A stretch of 64,000 nucleotides of DNA from Bemisia tabaci (GCF_918797505.1 NC_092796.1:60480851-60544850), one strand, 5' to 3'. Shown: positions 33,968-46,026, numbered from the stretch's first letter. Notes: generated from the sequence alone by a model not told the origin. Numbers and translations are program-made.

Positions 33968-34383
33968 CGCAAAGCACCAACACTCTACTCAATTATTATA
34001 AAGTTGATAAAATGGGGTCATTGAAAAAGAACGTGGGAAAAATTACTGCCAGTCCAAGAAATCAAGAGAATTTATGGTGTTTCTTCTTCAATTTTTTATT
34101 TCATTTTTAGTGAACAAGAGGACGAAAAATACTGAATACACTTGAAATGCCATTTTGATTCAATTCCTCTTGCCAATTTATTTTTTGGGACACCTGAGAG
34201 TATTTGCTGTAAAAATCTTAAAATTCAAATTTTTGGCCGAACGTGACAAAAATGCTCTACCAAAAAAATTGCCTCCGTGGAATAAGGTCCCTTACACTTG
34301 AGCGGATGGTCAGACTCTCATACCATTTCGCACCATTTTGCACCACTCCTGAATCTCGAATTCCATGGATGGGGTAGATTAGC

Positions 34384-34627
34384 GGGCTGATTACTGAAAT
34401 TAATGGACCAAGCTATGGACAAAGAAGGGAAGGGAAAAATGCAATGATTCCTTATTGGTTGAAAGAGGTGGTTTTTATGGACTAAAGAGGAAACTGAGGG
34501 ACTGGCCGGCGGTCTCTCTTGGGTTGCATTTAGTTACAGTCTATTACTTATCTCTTTTGTCCATTGCAGTCACCTCCTTTTACCGGTAGGATCGCTCAAC
34601 TTTCCTTTTATCTTCTCTGTTCAGTGC
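34384..34627. mobile_element. MITE, 'GGGCYGATTATTGAAAT' family, copy 2
   Basis: It starts GGGCTGATTACTGAAATTAA and shares GGACAAAGAAGG, GGTCTCTCTTGGGTTGCATT and TTTGTCCATTGCAGTCACC with 8533-8797. The right end is decayed beyond CTTCTCTGTTCAG. Confidence 0.65.
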
Positions 34628-34925
34628 CGGGTTTACATTTTTAGTACCCCTCGGCTAAACTTTCTCTGGCAACTCTAGAAGTAAGTGCTTTCGTGGAGGG
34701 GGGGGGATGTCCGAGACACAACCCTCCTCCCTCGACCGGAAAAAATGAGTTAAATTAGGAAAATAGTTCAAATTCATCTTCAAAAAACATAATTTTAAAC
34801 TATTTCGAGGTGCCCAGTGGCGAAAAGTTTAGTGCCATAAAAAAGCTGGTTTTAGAAATATATACGTTACGAATGAAGCATGGATACTTTCGATTTAGAA
34901 TTCTCAGAAATGTTGCGCCCTTACG

Positions 34926-35425
34926 NNNNNNNNNNNNNNNNNNNNNNNNNNNNNNNNNNNNNNNNNNNNNNNNNNNNNNNNNNNNNNNNNNNNNNNNNNN
35001 NNNNNNNNNNNNNNNNNNNNNNNNNNNNNNNNNNNNNNNNNNNNNNNNNNNNNNNNNNNNNNNNNNNNNNNNNNNNNNNNNNNNNNNNNNNNNNNNNNNN
35101 NNNNNNNNNNNNNNNNNNNNNNNNNNNNNNNNNNNNNNNNNNNNNNNNNNNNNNNNNNNNNNNNNNNNNNNNNNNNNNNNNNNNNNNNNNNNNNNNNNNN
35201 NNNNNNNNNNNNNNNNNNNNNNNNNNNNNNNNNNNNNNNNNNNNNNNNNNNNNNNNNNNNNNNNNNNNNNNNNNNNNNNNNNNNNNNNNNNNNNNNNNNN
35301 NNNNNNNNNNNNNNNNNNNNNNNNNNNNNNNNNNNNNNNNNNNNNNNNNNNNNNNNNNNNNNNNNNNNNNNNNNNNNNNNNNNNNNNNNNNNNNNNNNNN
35401 NNNNNNNNNNNNNNNNNNNNNNNNN
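34926..35425. other. Assembly gap, 500 N
   Basis: Exactly 500 N, the usual placeholder for a gap of unknown size. The long frames reported across it are meaningless. Confidence 0.99.
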
Positions 35426-35645
35426 GCGAGATATCGTGCTTTGAAAAATCGTTTATGACGTCATCCACCGCGGATGTGACGCCCTTGGGTTCTTCCACCT
35501 TGCTTTCATCAGTCAGGGAAACACACATTTGCCCAGGTTACTCAACGTGAAACTGGGATGAAAGCAAGGTGGAAGAAACCAAGGATATCACTACTGCGGT
35601 GGATGACGTCAAAAACCCAACTTCTCAGAGGGCGATATCTCTGTC
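35426..35645. repeat. Palindrome next to the assembly gap
   Basis: Left parts GCGAGATATC, GATGACGTCATCCACCGCGG-like and CTTCCACCTTGCTTTCATC pair with right parts GATGAAAGCAAGGTGGAAG, TGCGGTGGATGACGTC and GCGATATCTC, around a loop at about 35515-35550. It is probably a small foldback element; the left terminus may lie in the gap. Confidence 0.65.
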
Positions 35646-35939
35646 AATATTGAACATCCAGAGTTGCTGTTTGTACAAATCTTATTATTTTGCTGATCCG
35701 CAAGAATCAAGCATCAAAACCCGATTCCGTGACCAGCGCAACTGTCTCATTTGTTCAAATGTTACAGCGGTGATGCCTGCTGAATAATTATGGTTTAAAA
35801 TGACGACCCGAATAATTTCTTAAGAATAAAAGAAAACGTCTGACGTCAAAAACTGAGAGTTGACCAATTTTGATCCAGGATCAGGTTTATATGTCCTAAA
35901 CTTAAAAACTTAGCTTTTATTTCAATTTCTTGGTTACAG

Positions 35940-36108
35940 GTACCACGATTTGCAGCCGAGCAAGGAGGTGGTGACTCGGACGAACACGTTCTATCATCAA
36001 CCGACCTCATCTTACCAGCCGCAAAACTACCAGTACCATCCGTACCTTTCTTCTTATCAGTATTTTACCTCGCAAAGGAATCCTGATAATAACTGGCCAA
36101 ATTTTTGA
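35940..36108 (+). CDS. Possible last coding exon of an unidentified gene (Tyr/Gln-rich C-terminus)
   Basis: A good acceptor (polypyrimidine, then TTGGTTACAG ending at 35939) is followed by 56 codons to TGA at 36106-36108. The reading frame starting at 35941 is rich in Tyr, Gln, Ser and Pro (for example FYHQPTSSYQPQNYQYHPY) and ends NNWPNF. This composition is unlike random AT-rich DNA. A second frame (starting 35940) is also open almost as far, so the choice rests on composition. Earlier exons would lie upstream, perhaps in or before the N gap. AATAAA at 37021-37026 could end the transcript. No homologue recognised. Confidence 0.35.
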
Positions 36109-36244
36109 TTGAAAATCACACTTGAGAGGGAAATAGGCAACTGCATTCGCAATCATGCTCAAACTAGATAAATGAAAACCTTGGTGTGAGCGCAGGTACT
36201 TACAATCTGCGCCGATCTGAAAATTACCGTTTATCATAAAATCG

Positions 36245-36492
36245 ACGACTCAAGTGCAAAACCTCGTATCTCCGTTTGTGACATCACAGATTTCATGTCA
36301 TATTTTTATACTATTAAATGAAGGGTACTTTAGGTAAAGTCTTAAAGACCTCCCTTATTTTCTTCTCCGTGCTAAGAATATTTTGTGGAAACCTCACAAG
36401 GAACGATGTTTATTTGTTCACCTTTGAAAAGGCACCTAACTTACAAAATGCAAACGAGATACCGTGGTTGTGTTGTGCGTAAGTTTCACCAA
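36245..36492. mobile_element. MITE, 'TCGACGG' family, copy downstream of the orphan exon
   Basis: It shares CCTCGTATCTCCGTTTGTGAC, the TTTCATGTCATATTT block and CAAACGAGATACCGTGG…GTTTCACC with the reference copy at 48103-48357. Both termini are worn. Confidence 0.6.
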
Positions 36493-37645
36493 CTGTTCAT
36501 AGCTTTCATTGCTAAATTAAACAATGTGCAATGTCATACATGATAATTTCAAAAGTCGGTTTTTGTTCATATCCTTCCTAATCTTATCTGTTCGGCATCA
36601 TTATTTGAGAAAGCACCTGATAAAAAAGTCTTTTTCGGGATCCAGATGATAAAATTACGTTCATTGAGTACCTGTTTCAGCTTGAAGTCGTGATATCGAT
36701 TTTTATGTACATATTTGAGTACCTGAATACATCGTTGAGCTTAATTGAAATACCCAAAGTTTCATCTGTTGTTACGGATTTTAACCTTTCCTTGTCAACT
36801 TTTTTGTAAATTCTTGCTGTTATTGAAAATATAGTGCCTTTTCATTTACCTTGTAAAATAATTCTTACTTAGATACTTTTAAAATACTAAAACGATACGA
36901 AAATGCCCTGTGTTACCTATTAAATGGAATTTTTAATTAATTATTTATTCTTATGCAGTACGGTGAATTTCATCGAAATCATGTGACAATTTTTGTAATT
37001 ATTAAATGTACTTTTGACGTAATAAAACGTTTCTCTATGTTAGCTCCGTACATTCACCATCAATTCAAAGTATGTCACACATTCCAAGTGTTATGTTAAA
37101 ACAATAATCCAAGAATAATCGCAAGATCCAAACATAATGGGTCCAGCGAATTATTCACCTCCTTTCCAAGAAATATCATGAACAACCTTACATTGGTACT
37201 TACGATTCGCGATTTTTTTTTTCAAATATCACAACTTTTACAGTCGCTCAAAATCCCTCATTTAAACTTTTATTCGCATAATATTATTTATTCGTGCACC
37301 AACACATTCTTTGTTTTATTTTTAAAAATTTAACTATTCCTCTGGGCCATTATGTTGCCAATTGGTATCAGTTTTCTTTTAAGAAAAAAAGAATTACCAA
37401 GATTTAAATTTTGAGAAATAATTTGGGACTCTATGTTATTACAAAAGCTGCAACATTGATTTGTGTCCCCTCAGAATTCAAGATCCAAAATTAATTATTG
37501 GCATAGAGGAGAGGGTTATAATCAGGTAAGTGGGAATACTTATCATGCTGGAAATCGGTGAAAAAACAATGCAGTGTGGCGTAAACATTTTTAAAAACGT
37601 TTTCTGTAGAGGAGGAAAGTTAGCTTCAAAGCTTTAATTGGTAAT
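36493..37645. other. AT-rich intergenic or 3'UTR
   Basis: No coding signal. AATAAA at 37021-37026 is a possible polyadenylation signal for the exon at 35940-36108. Confidence 0.4.
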
Positions 37646-37649
37646 AATT

Positions 37650-37898
37650 GAGGGGCTTGGAGGACAAGGCGCATAAGTGCAGTTTCTGCCATTCTGAGAA
37701 ATACGTGTTTGAAGTTTCGAAATTGCATGGATCCTTATGGCGGGGAAACAGTTCAAACTGACTTTTTGATACTTAAAAATTAGAATGTGGGAGCGGCTTT
37801 TTTACAGAATATGCATTCAGACTAGTTTTATTTGAGATAATTAATATCTCAATTTATTTTAAGAACTGCACTTATGCGCCTTGCCCTCCAAGCCCCTC
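37650..37898. mobile_element. 249-bp MITE flanked by AATT
   Basis: The left end GAGGGGCTTGGAGGACAAGG (then CGCATAAGTGCAGTTT) is the near-perfect inverse of the right end AACTGCACTTATGCGCC…CAAGCCCCTC. The flanks are AATT at 37646-37649 and 37899-37902. Non-coding. Confidence 0.8.
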
Positions 37899-38039
37899 AA
37901 TTGAGAGAGTTTCGGATTTCATCTCTTACTTGTGTACTAAAAGCTAATAATCCCACGGTCACTAATTCGATACGCTACAGCAGGGAAAACGTGGGATACA
38001 GGTGGTTTGACATCGTGCACATCCAAGCTGATCCCAAAG

Positions 38040-38240
38040 GCCCAGAAAAGAGCGGCGGAGTCGGAGTGCGTCCTCCTATTTGCGATGAATCGATTAATCT
38101 GCCATTCAAACCTATGAAAAAAGTATCGATTATCAGGATATACCTTAATAATCGATTCCTTGCCTTGGTTACAAGTGGAAAAATATCAATAGCCGACGAT
38201 TATCGCTTTACCATCGACATCCCGATCTGCCATGAGAATA
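38040..38240 (-). repeat. Dispersed repeat, 'GATCGATTATC…AGGTTTAAATGGCAGATCAAT' family, reverse copy
   Basis: It reads, inverted, like 47255-47375: CGATTAATCTGCCATTCAAACC, then TATGAAAAAAGTATCGATT. The family is found at least five more times to the right. It lies inside the 156-codon open frame 37874-38344 and argues against that frame being a gene. Confidence 0.55.
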
Positions 38241-40406
38241 AAGGAAGTAGTATCGGAACGGGTGCTTTATCGAGGGATGTCAATCTTCCGTCACCGGAAA
38301 TCCAAACAAGCGGTAGGCGATTGGTCAGACGGGCGGTTTTCTGAGCGCGACGTCAAACCACGCTCACTACCAATCAGTAACGGAAGCAGGAACACCTCTG
38401 AGTCAACAGTCAACAACCAGCAGCAACCGATCCTGATAAGCTCCTATCAGTAATTTACCCAGGTGTCCACGAAGAGAAACTTCGTGGGTCTCTGGGTCTC
38501 GATGATTCACCTCCTAACGCCGCGCCGCGCCGTGTCTTCACGGGCGTTTTACGGGATTTTTCCTAAGTACGAATCGCAGGAATGAAACTCTTGGGATTTT
38601 TTCCTATTAAACAACACACCAGACTTTCCTCTTATTCTTTTTAAGTCGTTCCTAGGACTCCCTATGGCCTCTTAGTTGGTCCTGTGATTAGTATTGACTA
38701 ACTCAATATTTTTCCCAACTTCGCATGTGAGATTTTTTCGTAGGAGAAATCTCATGAAACGTCCCGTGGAGACAGGGCCTTATCGTGTAAATTAGTATTT
38801 ACCGTGTATTCTCTCTCTGGGTGCTTTGATATCCTGGACAGGGTTCGCTACGAATAGCCGGTCAGGCAGTCCTAATGTGAGATTGTGCGACATTCGGCAA
38901 TCCTAGGATATTTGAAAATATGGACTTGTCAAAAGCAGCTGAAAACAGCAGACTATATGCAACGGTATTACCAGCATTACTATGTGGAGAGATAATAATT
39001 CCAGGAAAATGGAAAATGTACCCATGAAAATCTGTGGTAAAGTTTTGTGTAATTTTGAAACTGTTATACAAAATAACTCTGCTAGTGTTTCGGCACACTC
39101 AAATTTTTGATACGGAAAATGATTAGAGGGTTAAAAAAATATAATAATAAAATGAAGTGAGATCCAAGTTTATTTGAACATAATTTTCAGACATTTCTTC
39201 ATATTAAACGAGTATTAGCTCTCACAAAAACTTTGTGGATAGATTAAGGAAATGAACAGGTACAGTCGTTGCAGTAATGGAATCGAAAAATGGTAAGTTA
39301 CACGCATTTTTACAGGAAAATCCACTCAGTTTGACAGAGGTGCTTACACTCTACACATACACCCCTCGCACTTTCTTTTCAGTGCTTACAGAACTGTTTT
39401 ATTGATAGTGAAAAAAGGAAGAAATAAAGAAGAAGAAAAAAATACGTCTCTCCTCGTAACGCTACCATATTGTACGCTCCCCTTGTATAAAATTCAATCA
39501 CTCTGAAGCTGATTGGCAAGTTTGAGGGAGAAAAAACAGGGACCTAAAACTGACGAGTTGAAATCGTTAGGGTACGTAATCCTTCATTTTGGTGGTGATA
39601 CAATATCAGTTGCAGGTCGTGGCATTGGAGGAATAGGGAGTTGTCGAGTCATTACTTTTCTACGCTGCGTTTAAGTCTCCAAGCTTTCCTATGTGTCTCT
39701 TGACTCATTAAAAGTTTTGACGAGGAAATGTTATCAATGTGACTATGGTCATCATGGCCAACTGGGCTGGACAAATTGCGTCGAGCCTCTTTTTCCTCCA
39801 AGTGCACGAATAGCTATAGTCAAGAAAGCTCCCTTATTTCTTTGGCGGAACCCATGGATTTTGTTCAAATCTCACCTGAACGACACCTCATGATGAGAAA
39901 ATCCTCCGATAAAAGTTTCATCTTGAGTTCACAGTTCGTTTTGTCAATATAGCGTTGCAAGAGATACTTTTTTACCATTAAAAAATGCTGTCATTTTTAC
40001 GTTCCTCAGTTGAAAAAAACGACTTTCGTTGATACCGTTTTATTTCATACCGCATGTATCATCAGCTGATGTTACTGTGTCTCAGAAATAAAAAGGGATC
40101 AATTAAAGTTGTTTTTCCCGCCGTTGAAGAACTTCAAAGTATTTGCATTTGTCAAGGTAAAAAAAGTAAACTTTGCAACGATGCATTGCCAAAACGAGCT
40201 TTAAACTCAAGCTAAAATTTTTACCGGAGGAATGTCTTAGCATTATTATTTTTTTTTTTGGGGGGGGGGGGGTTCACAGTTGTACAATATCCTGAGTTCT
40301 CCCAAAAAGGGGCACAAATATACCTCTTTTTGGCAGGCTCTTTTCCGAGAGCATGTACCTTCACAAAGGCAATCAATTGACAGATAGGTCGACCAGACAT
40401 ACAATT
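38241..40406. other. Intergenic upstream (+) / downstream (-) of the ankyrin gene
   Basis: No gene recognised. A T-run and G-run lie at about 40250-40272. The inverse of AATAAA (TTTATT, about 40038-40043) could serve as the poly(A) signal of the - strand ankyrin gene. Confidence 0.4.
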
Positions 40407-42106
40407 TCAACTAATAGAAACAATTGGTAAATTTTCTGAAACTGCAGTCCGTGATGAACTTGCAGTCCCACAGGACTGGCCCTCTGGGAGCTGCTGGCTA
40501 GCGGTTCTCAATTTCAAAATGTCTCCGGTCGTGAGCAGACCAAGGATTTTTTCCTGAAGTTCCTCAGGGAGACTTCGGAAGCGGAAGGAAAGCAAACGGA
40601 AACTTTTAACTGCATGTTTATGAGCCCATGCTCGGTCGTGTCCTTTATCGAAATGTCGGTTCAAAATTCCCCCGTAAATAGGGAAACTTAGTTTGAAATC
40701 GGTGGTTTTGAGAGCTTGGGTGAAAGAGGGATTACTCATCAAGAGGCGGGCAACGATACACTCATTTTTTCCCAGGACGTCGTACGTCGGAACGTTTAAA
40801 TAAACACACGGTTCATTTTTCAAACGCGTCAGCTCCTCTGTACACGCCGTCCGAAACCCTTTCGGGGCCAACCTCATGATAGTCCAAAGAGACCGTTCAT
40901 CCAGGAATTCCAGCTTGTCAATCTCTCTGAGGACCATGATCTTGACAAGATGGCATACGAGTATTTCATCGGAAATGAAGTTTATCGAAAGTTTGGCTTG
41001 GACGCCGCGGGGTGTGAACCTATCCCAATACACTTTCACGAGCAGTCGATGTGCCTCTATCTCTTTCAAAGTACATTCGTCCAGAAAACACCTCTCGAGG
41101 AAATACGATAAGAATCCTGGCCCTGCCCAGTAAGCCAACTCGAGAACCGTTTTAACTCCGGCCTTTGCTTTCAAATCGGCCCCGTACTTCAAAAAAAGCT
41201 TGACCAAATCCAGGCGCCTGTATTGGATGGCCAAGATGAGCGGCGTTGCCAGTTCGCGATCGGTGGATTCCACATCCGCTCCGCTTTCAAGAAGAACTTC
41301 AACCACCTCGTAAGCAGGCCAGGGATATAAGGAGGCAGCGGGCTTGCCTGAAACCTTACATTGCTCAATGGGTTGAGCCCTGGCGGGCGGCGTGGATGAA
41401 GACTCTGCAGTGGCATCTCACCACCACCTAAAATTGCCGAATGCAGAGAAGAACGCCCCTCCTCAGTTTTACCATCAACGTCGGCGCCGTGTTTCAGCAA
41501 CCGTTGGACCAACACCGCTGGGCCTGAAGTTGCGGCCAGGTGCAGGAGATGCCCATTGAAACCAAGGCCAAACGCACATGGGATACCGATAATCCGGCCC
41601 AGGATGGTCTCCATTGCCCCCAGGATGACGTCATCGATTGCGGGTATTACAGGATTATTGTGCTTGTACTTAATGTGAGTGATACGAATGGTAGAGTTCA
41701 AGAAGAGTCTTTTGACTAGATGGTCGCATCCTCGAGGGTGGTAGACATCGAGTGGGTCTGCAGTTGCTCTCCGGCTCCCGTCCAGATGGAGCTCCATGAT
41801 CCGCAGATTCTCTGTATTGCTTAGTGAATTGGGCATGTTTTCAGTCGTGAGGATGATGATGTCGTTTTGCTGGAATGTATGTAATGTATGTGAGTGCAGT
41901 CTTTGGTAGTCTCCGGGAAGAAGGGCGAAAGCTTTCGTTAAGGGTGTTGAGGCGGATGAGCTACTGCCGGGGCTGATGATGGAGAAGCTTAGCATCGCTT
42001 CACTCCCTTGTTCGGGTTCGAGTTGGTCCGATTGCGTGTCATCGACGAAGAAGATGAGGCACTGGACTGGCATACGACACTCCATGGCTCGATCCAAACA
42101 ATCCAT
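40407..42106 (-). CDS. Ankyrin-repeat protein with C-terminal F-box-like (PRANC-type) segment, two exons
   Basis: Two - strand open frames join into one gene once a 74-nt intron (41421-41348, GTGAGAT…TTTCAG) is removed. Exon 42106-41422 (phase 1) plus exon 41347-40407 gives 541 residues. Across the junction the ankyrin pattern is restored: SLHSAILGG | GKPAASLYPW…EVVEVLLESGADV. Ankyrin repeats lie at about 184-213 (HLLHLAATSG…LLKHGADVD), 217-255 and 261-290 (LVKLFLKYGADL). The first 180 residues are unrecognised. Near the C-terminus, LPEELQEKILGLLTTGDILKL (about 488-508) fits an F-box-like/PRANC motif, known to link ankyrin target-binding proteins to SCF ubiquitin ligases. A substrate-adaptor role is inference. 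The exons are much more GC-rich than the flanks. A strong acceptor (CTTTTTTGTTTCAG) ends 3 nt before the ATG, so a further 5' exon is likely and the true start may be upstream. No frameshift needs to be invoked. Confidence 0.75.
41348..41421 (-). other. 74-nt intron of the ankyrin gene
   Basis: The donor GTGAGAT (41421 downward) and acceptor GTTTCAG (ending 41348) are canonical. The length, 74 nt, is typical for short insect introns and not a multiple of 3, which is why the two exons appear in different frames. Confidence 0.75.
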
Positions 42107-43610
42107 GTCTGAAACAAAAAAGAGTTTGGAGATTATATTTCAGACTAGAGGGCCCCCTGGCCGCCACGCGCCTCAGCCCCCAAAGAACGCCTGGCGCCCT
42201 CTAAGGTCCACTTCGCGGACTTTTCGTTGGTTAATCTAGATAAAGTGGGCTCATTGAAGGACTATACAAACTATGAAAAGAAGTGAAATATAAAAATTAA
42301 TAATATATCCTCAGAATAATTGAAGAAATCGATAATAATGATACTTTACAATAAGAGAGAAAACATTTTCATAAAGAGTGATTGACGAAGAAAAATATCA
42401 TGTGGATTGTCGAGGGAGTAAATAATAATGATTCTTTGCCATGAGAAAGAAAACACTTGTATGAAAATTACTTCAAGACTCACTGAAAAGAAATCCCAGG
42501 AATCAAACGAGAAAGTGGAAAAAATAGAAACAAATGGTTTTATACGAGTATTGTTGAAAATTAGATAATTGAAATTGTCTTGAGTTTTTGAAAATGTTCA
42601 AAAAAGGCCCTACAGCTTTAGCAATAATCTTGGTCACTTAATGCTGAATGGTTACCGCAGTTACTAGGATCGTAGGCTGAAGATAGCTGCTTTATTATAA
42701 ATAAGACTTCAAATTAGCAAACATTACCCATCGAATCGAGGGAGAAAGAGGAAGAATCTCTAGAAAGAATCCGCTCAGAAACAGGCACACATGCCCGTAT
42801 CAGCAGAGCAAGGAAGGCTCAATTGCGTGATGATTCGTGAGTCGAATAATAAACGGAATATAAAACTCCTTCATTTTGAGAAGATACAATTCAGACAACC
42901 GATCTGCTCGTTAAGTTGCGTCTCAATATCCACTCAAAAACGGTCTCACGGTTCCTCATTTTATTATCACACTGCTTTATTTCCATCTGAGGCCGTTATT
43001 CCGTGTTTTCTAATAAGGGAGGAGGATTTGGGTGATCCAACGTTTCTATCAAGCCCGGTGCTGTATCAGCGAATTCAGTGATTTTCAATTGTTATCATTG
43101 CCGAAATACAATTGCAAAAAGCCGACCACTTGGTTCTTTCACTGAAAAAAAATCTTAAATTTACTGCCTATAAATATTTTTTCTTGAACCAAGAATGTCG
43201 TTGCTTAATTTAAGCTACTTTTTTGCTTAACCGAAGCATTTTATCTTTTGTTTCTAGAAAAATTCAGCTTGAATCCAGATAAACAAAACTCTTGGTGGCA
43301 AATTCAAGAATCATCAGGCTTGAGGCAAGCGACTTTATTTTTCAATGTTGAGCGTAACATTTAAGTGAGCATAGAGATAGTAAGGAGAGCACATCCTTGT
43401 TCTATTTAATCTTTGCGTTTTCAACATTTAGGGTACAGGCAGTCTACCATCGAACTTTTAACAACTAATTACAAAGAAATTTTGTACATACAATTTTGCA
43501 TACATTCTAAATAAACCAAGTAATAGACTTGAAATTGTTTACGGCTCCTTTTTGATTATGCATGCAATGAAAAGTAAACGTATCGTGTATGAAAATAAGG
43601 CATGACAATG
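42107..43610. other. 5' side of the ankyrin gene; no further exon identified
   Basis: On the - strand, 42107-42125 is a polypyrimidine/acceptor sequence, so an exon should lie further right. None could be recognised. A GC-rich strip (about 42150-42215) is the only compositional anomaly. Confidence 0.4.
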
Positions 43611-43847
43611 CTGCCGTGTGAGCCTTTAGACGTTGCCAAATTTCCTTCTATAAAAACCGAATTTACTGAGAAAGTTGTAAATATTACTGTTCCAAATTTT
43701 TAGACAATTTTGTACGCAATTTAATCTAAAATATTTGAAAATTTCAAGGACAAATTTGCTTAAATTGCGTCAAAAGTACATGTTTTATCAAAAGAAATTT
43801 GGCAACTCTCGAATGTTCATACGGCGCGTTCTTTCTTAGCACGGCAG
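43611..43847. mobile_element. MITE, 'CTGCCGTGCTAAG' family, copy with 4-bp TSD
   Basis: The ends CTGCCGTGTGAGCCTTTAGA and, inverted, CTGCCGTGCTAAGAAAGAAC flank about 200 bp of AT-rich DNA. The flanks are AATG on both sides (43607-43610, 43848-43851). Confidence 0.8.
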
Positions 43848-43905
43848 AATGGACAACTCGGCATTATGCGAATTCAAGCATTCTGCTACATGTTTCTTGA
43901 CCAAA

Positions 43906-44290
43906 ATTTCACGTAAAACACGATTCTTGCACCGAAAATTACTGATATCAATTCATAACTGAGATATTAACGTTTTAATTTTACATTGGTTCAAGGAAAT
44001 TAGAATTGCCTGATCACAAGAAACGCAATCTCTATTATACTTGAGTCAAATCGCGCCTTACAATGGTTTTGGCAGACTTCTCAATCGAACATTGTTCTTT
44101 TCCCACCCTTTATTGTTCAAAATGTAAACAATTCGCTATAGCTGAGCCAAAGCGTCAAGATTGAGGTTGTCATATTTTCGTATCGTATAGACTGCCACGG
44201 TAACGCGTAGTGTGCGTTTTGAATCACCTCACGTAGACCATCCAGTGTTCATGGGCAAAAGGTTTGAATTTATACGTCAAGAAACATTCA
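43906..44290. repeat. Diverged dispersed repeat, second copy of the Dnmt3-intron-11 repeat
   Basis: It aligns in order with 11690-12130 (see that entry) but without the 28-bp minisatellite. Class unknown. Confidence 0.6.
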
Positions 44291-45889
44291 ATATCTTGCT
44301 TAAGAGTTATTCCAGTAATTTTCGTTGCGCGAATCATATTCTGCGTGAAATTTTGGTTGGGAAACATGTAATAGAATGCTGAACTTAGTAGTACTTTATC
44401 TAGTGTTCCATCATTCAAGCTTTAAGGGTTTATGGCCGAAACTGTAGTTCCTTATTGCAATATTGGTCAATTTATCATTTTGCTTTTAAAGGAGACTAAA
44501 TAATGAGTTACTCAATCACATATGACGTTATCAATAGGATACCGTAACACGAATTATGTTGATGATTTTAAGGAGTAGCTCAAAATTTTTAAAGATTGCC
44601 ACTCGCACGATTGGACTACATTTTTTACGAGGTTACTTTTTTACATTCAAAAGAAGAAATGGAAAAAGGAAATTATCTAGGGCAAAAGTATAGAATAATT
44701 GATTTTGTCGACTCGAGTTCAGCATTTCTTACTTAGATTTCATCGAACTGTAAAATATCATATTAAAGATAGAGTGTAGCTGTTAAAACACTTCCATTGT
44801 TATTTTCCTTTGTTAGATCAAAATGAATGGTGACCTCGAACCTTTTCATGTTTTACAAAGAGGAATGTGAAACAGTCTTTGAAAAACCGTAATTCTCAAG
44901 AATACGGAATCACAGACTTCACATCATTCGCACTGCCTCGCCTACGTCTTACATACGGAGTGTTACGAGAGCAGTGCATCGTGTTTTTAAGTCATTAGGG
45001 TTGCGTCTTCTAAAATTGAAGGAGATTTAAAACCTGATTTTATACTGACTTTCACTATTATCTGCGTTTCTTTCAAATAAAGCAAACCTCTTAGCCTCAG
45101 CTTGGAAGAAACTCAAATTATGATTGTTCGTTAAGCGTTCGCTTTTTTTTATTCGAACTAGGGGGCATGGTGAATACTTGCCGAAACAGCCCCCCTCCCC
45201 CCAGATCCTTTAAACTCCGTATCAACTGAAATACCCTTTTGAACCGTCCTGTGCATATATGACCCATTAGGAGTTTAGCAATAATCTGCACTTGCCAAGG
45301 AAGAAGTTCTATATGCACAAGGCCACCATTGAAACTATTTCAATTTTAATTTTCCATTTTGCAGGCTCCTTACAATATAGAATTACCCCTCACCAAGCTT
45401 GCATTCAACTGAAGACCCGGATTTCTCGGCTAGACAGATAGGTTCCCTTCAAAAAGGCTCAACCTAGATGTAGGTCTGGTACACCTAAAGCTAAATAAAC
45501 ATTCCTCATGTTTAGGGACCTTCCTAAGCAACAATCTGCCCGCACGCGGGTTTACTACTAACATTGATGAAAATGTCCACTTTGATGCACGACCCAAATA
45601 AGCAGCTTACTGGTTATGTTATAGGCCTTCAAGCACCATTTTGGTCGCTTCTCTGACGTTAGGGCGTACCTCGATTTTCGCATGAGCCCAGAAATAATGG
45701 ATTTGCATGTAAAACGGAGCTCACCCGGAAATTAAGATACGCCCTTACGTTAGAGGAGCGACGATTAGAGCACTTGTTGAGCCGAACATTGAGAGTTTTC
45801 AATGTTTTTCGGCGTATTTGCGTGTATCTGAGATATTTGCTTATCTATACGACCACCGCACATCTGATACGGCTGAATCGTCGGCTCTG
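44291..45889. other. Intergenic, nothing recognised
   Basis: No gene, RNA or clear repeat. Confidence 0.4.
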
Positions 45890-45899
45890 ATCAATGTCC

Positions 45900-46026
45900 A
45901 ATCGGACGTATTTCTGCTAAATAGAACTATGTGTATTATGACGTGAGCCCTGTTACGCATATATTCTTACGGGTCTCAGGGCTCATAGCTTAATGCACAT
46001 AGTACCATTTGGCAGAAATACGTCCA
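45900..46026. mobile_element. ~120-bp near-perfect palindromic MITE
   Basis: GGACGTATTTCTGCTAAATA and ACTATGTG pair with CACATAGT and CCATTTGGCAGAAATACGTCC. An internal GAGCCCTG/CAGGGCTC pair brackets a short loop. A second copy lies at 47410-47543. Confidence 0.75.

Noticed and set aside
34800..35550. Long frames on both strands around 35 kb
   Set aside because: They consist almost wholly of N.
37874..38344. 156-codon open frame as a gene
   Set aside because: Its first codons are the terminus of the MITE at 37650-37898 and its middle is a reverse copy of a dispersed repeat; no domain seen.
40407..41306. Ankyrin gene as a frameshifted pseudogene
   Set aside because: A canonical 74-nt GT-AG intron restores the frame and the ankyrin consensus; also the apparent start of the second half is a GTG valine inside the repeat.
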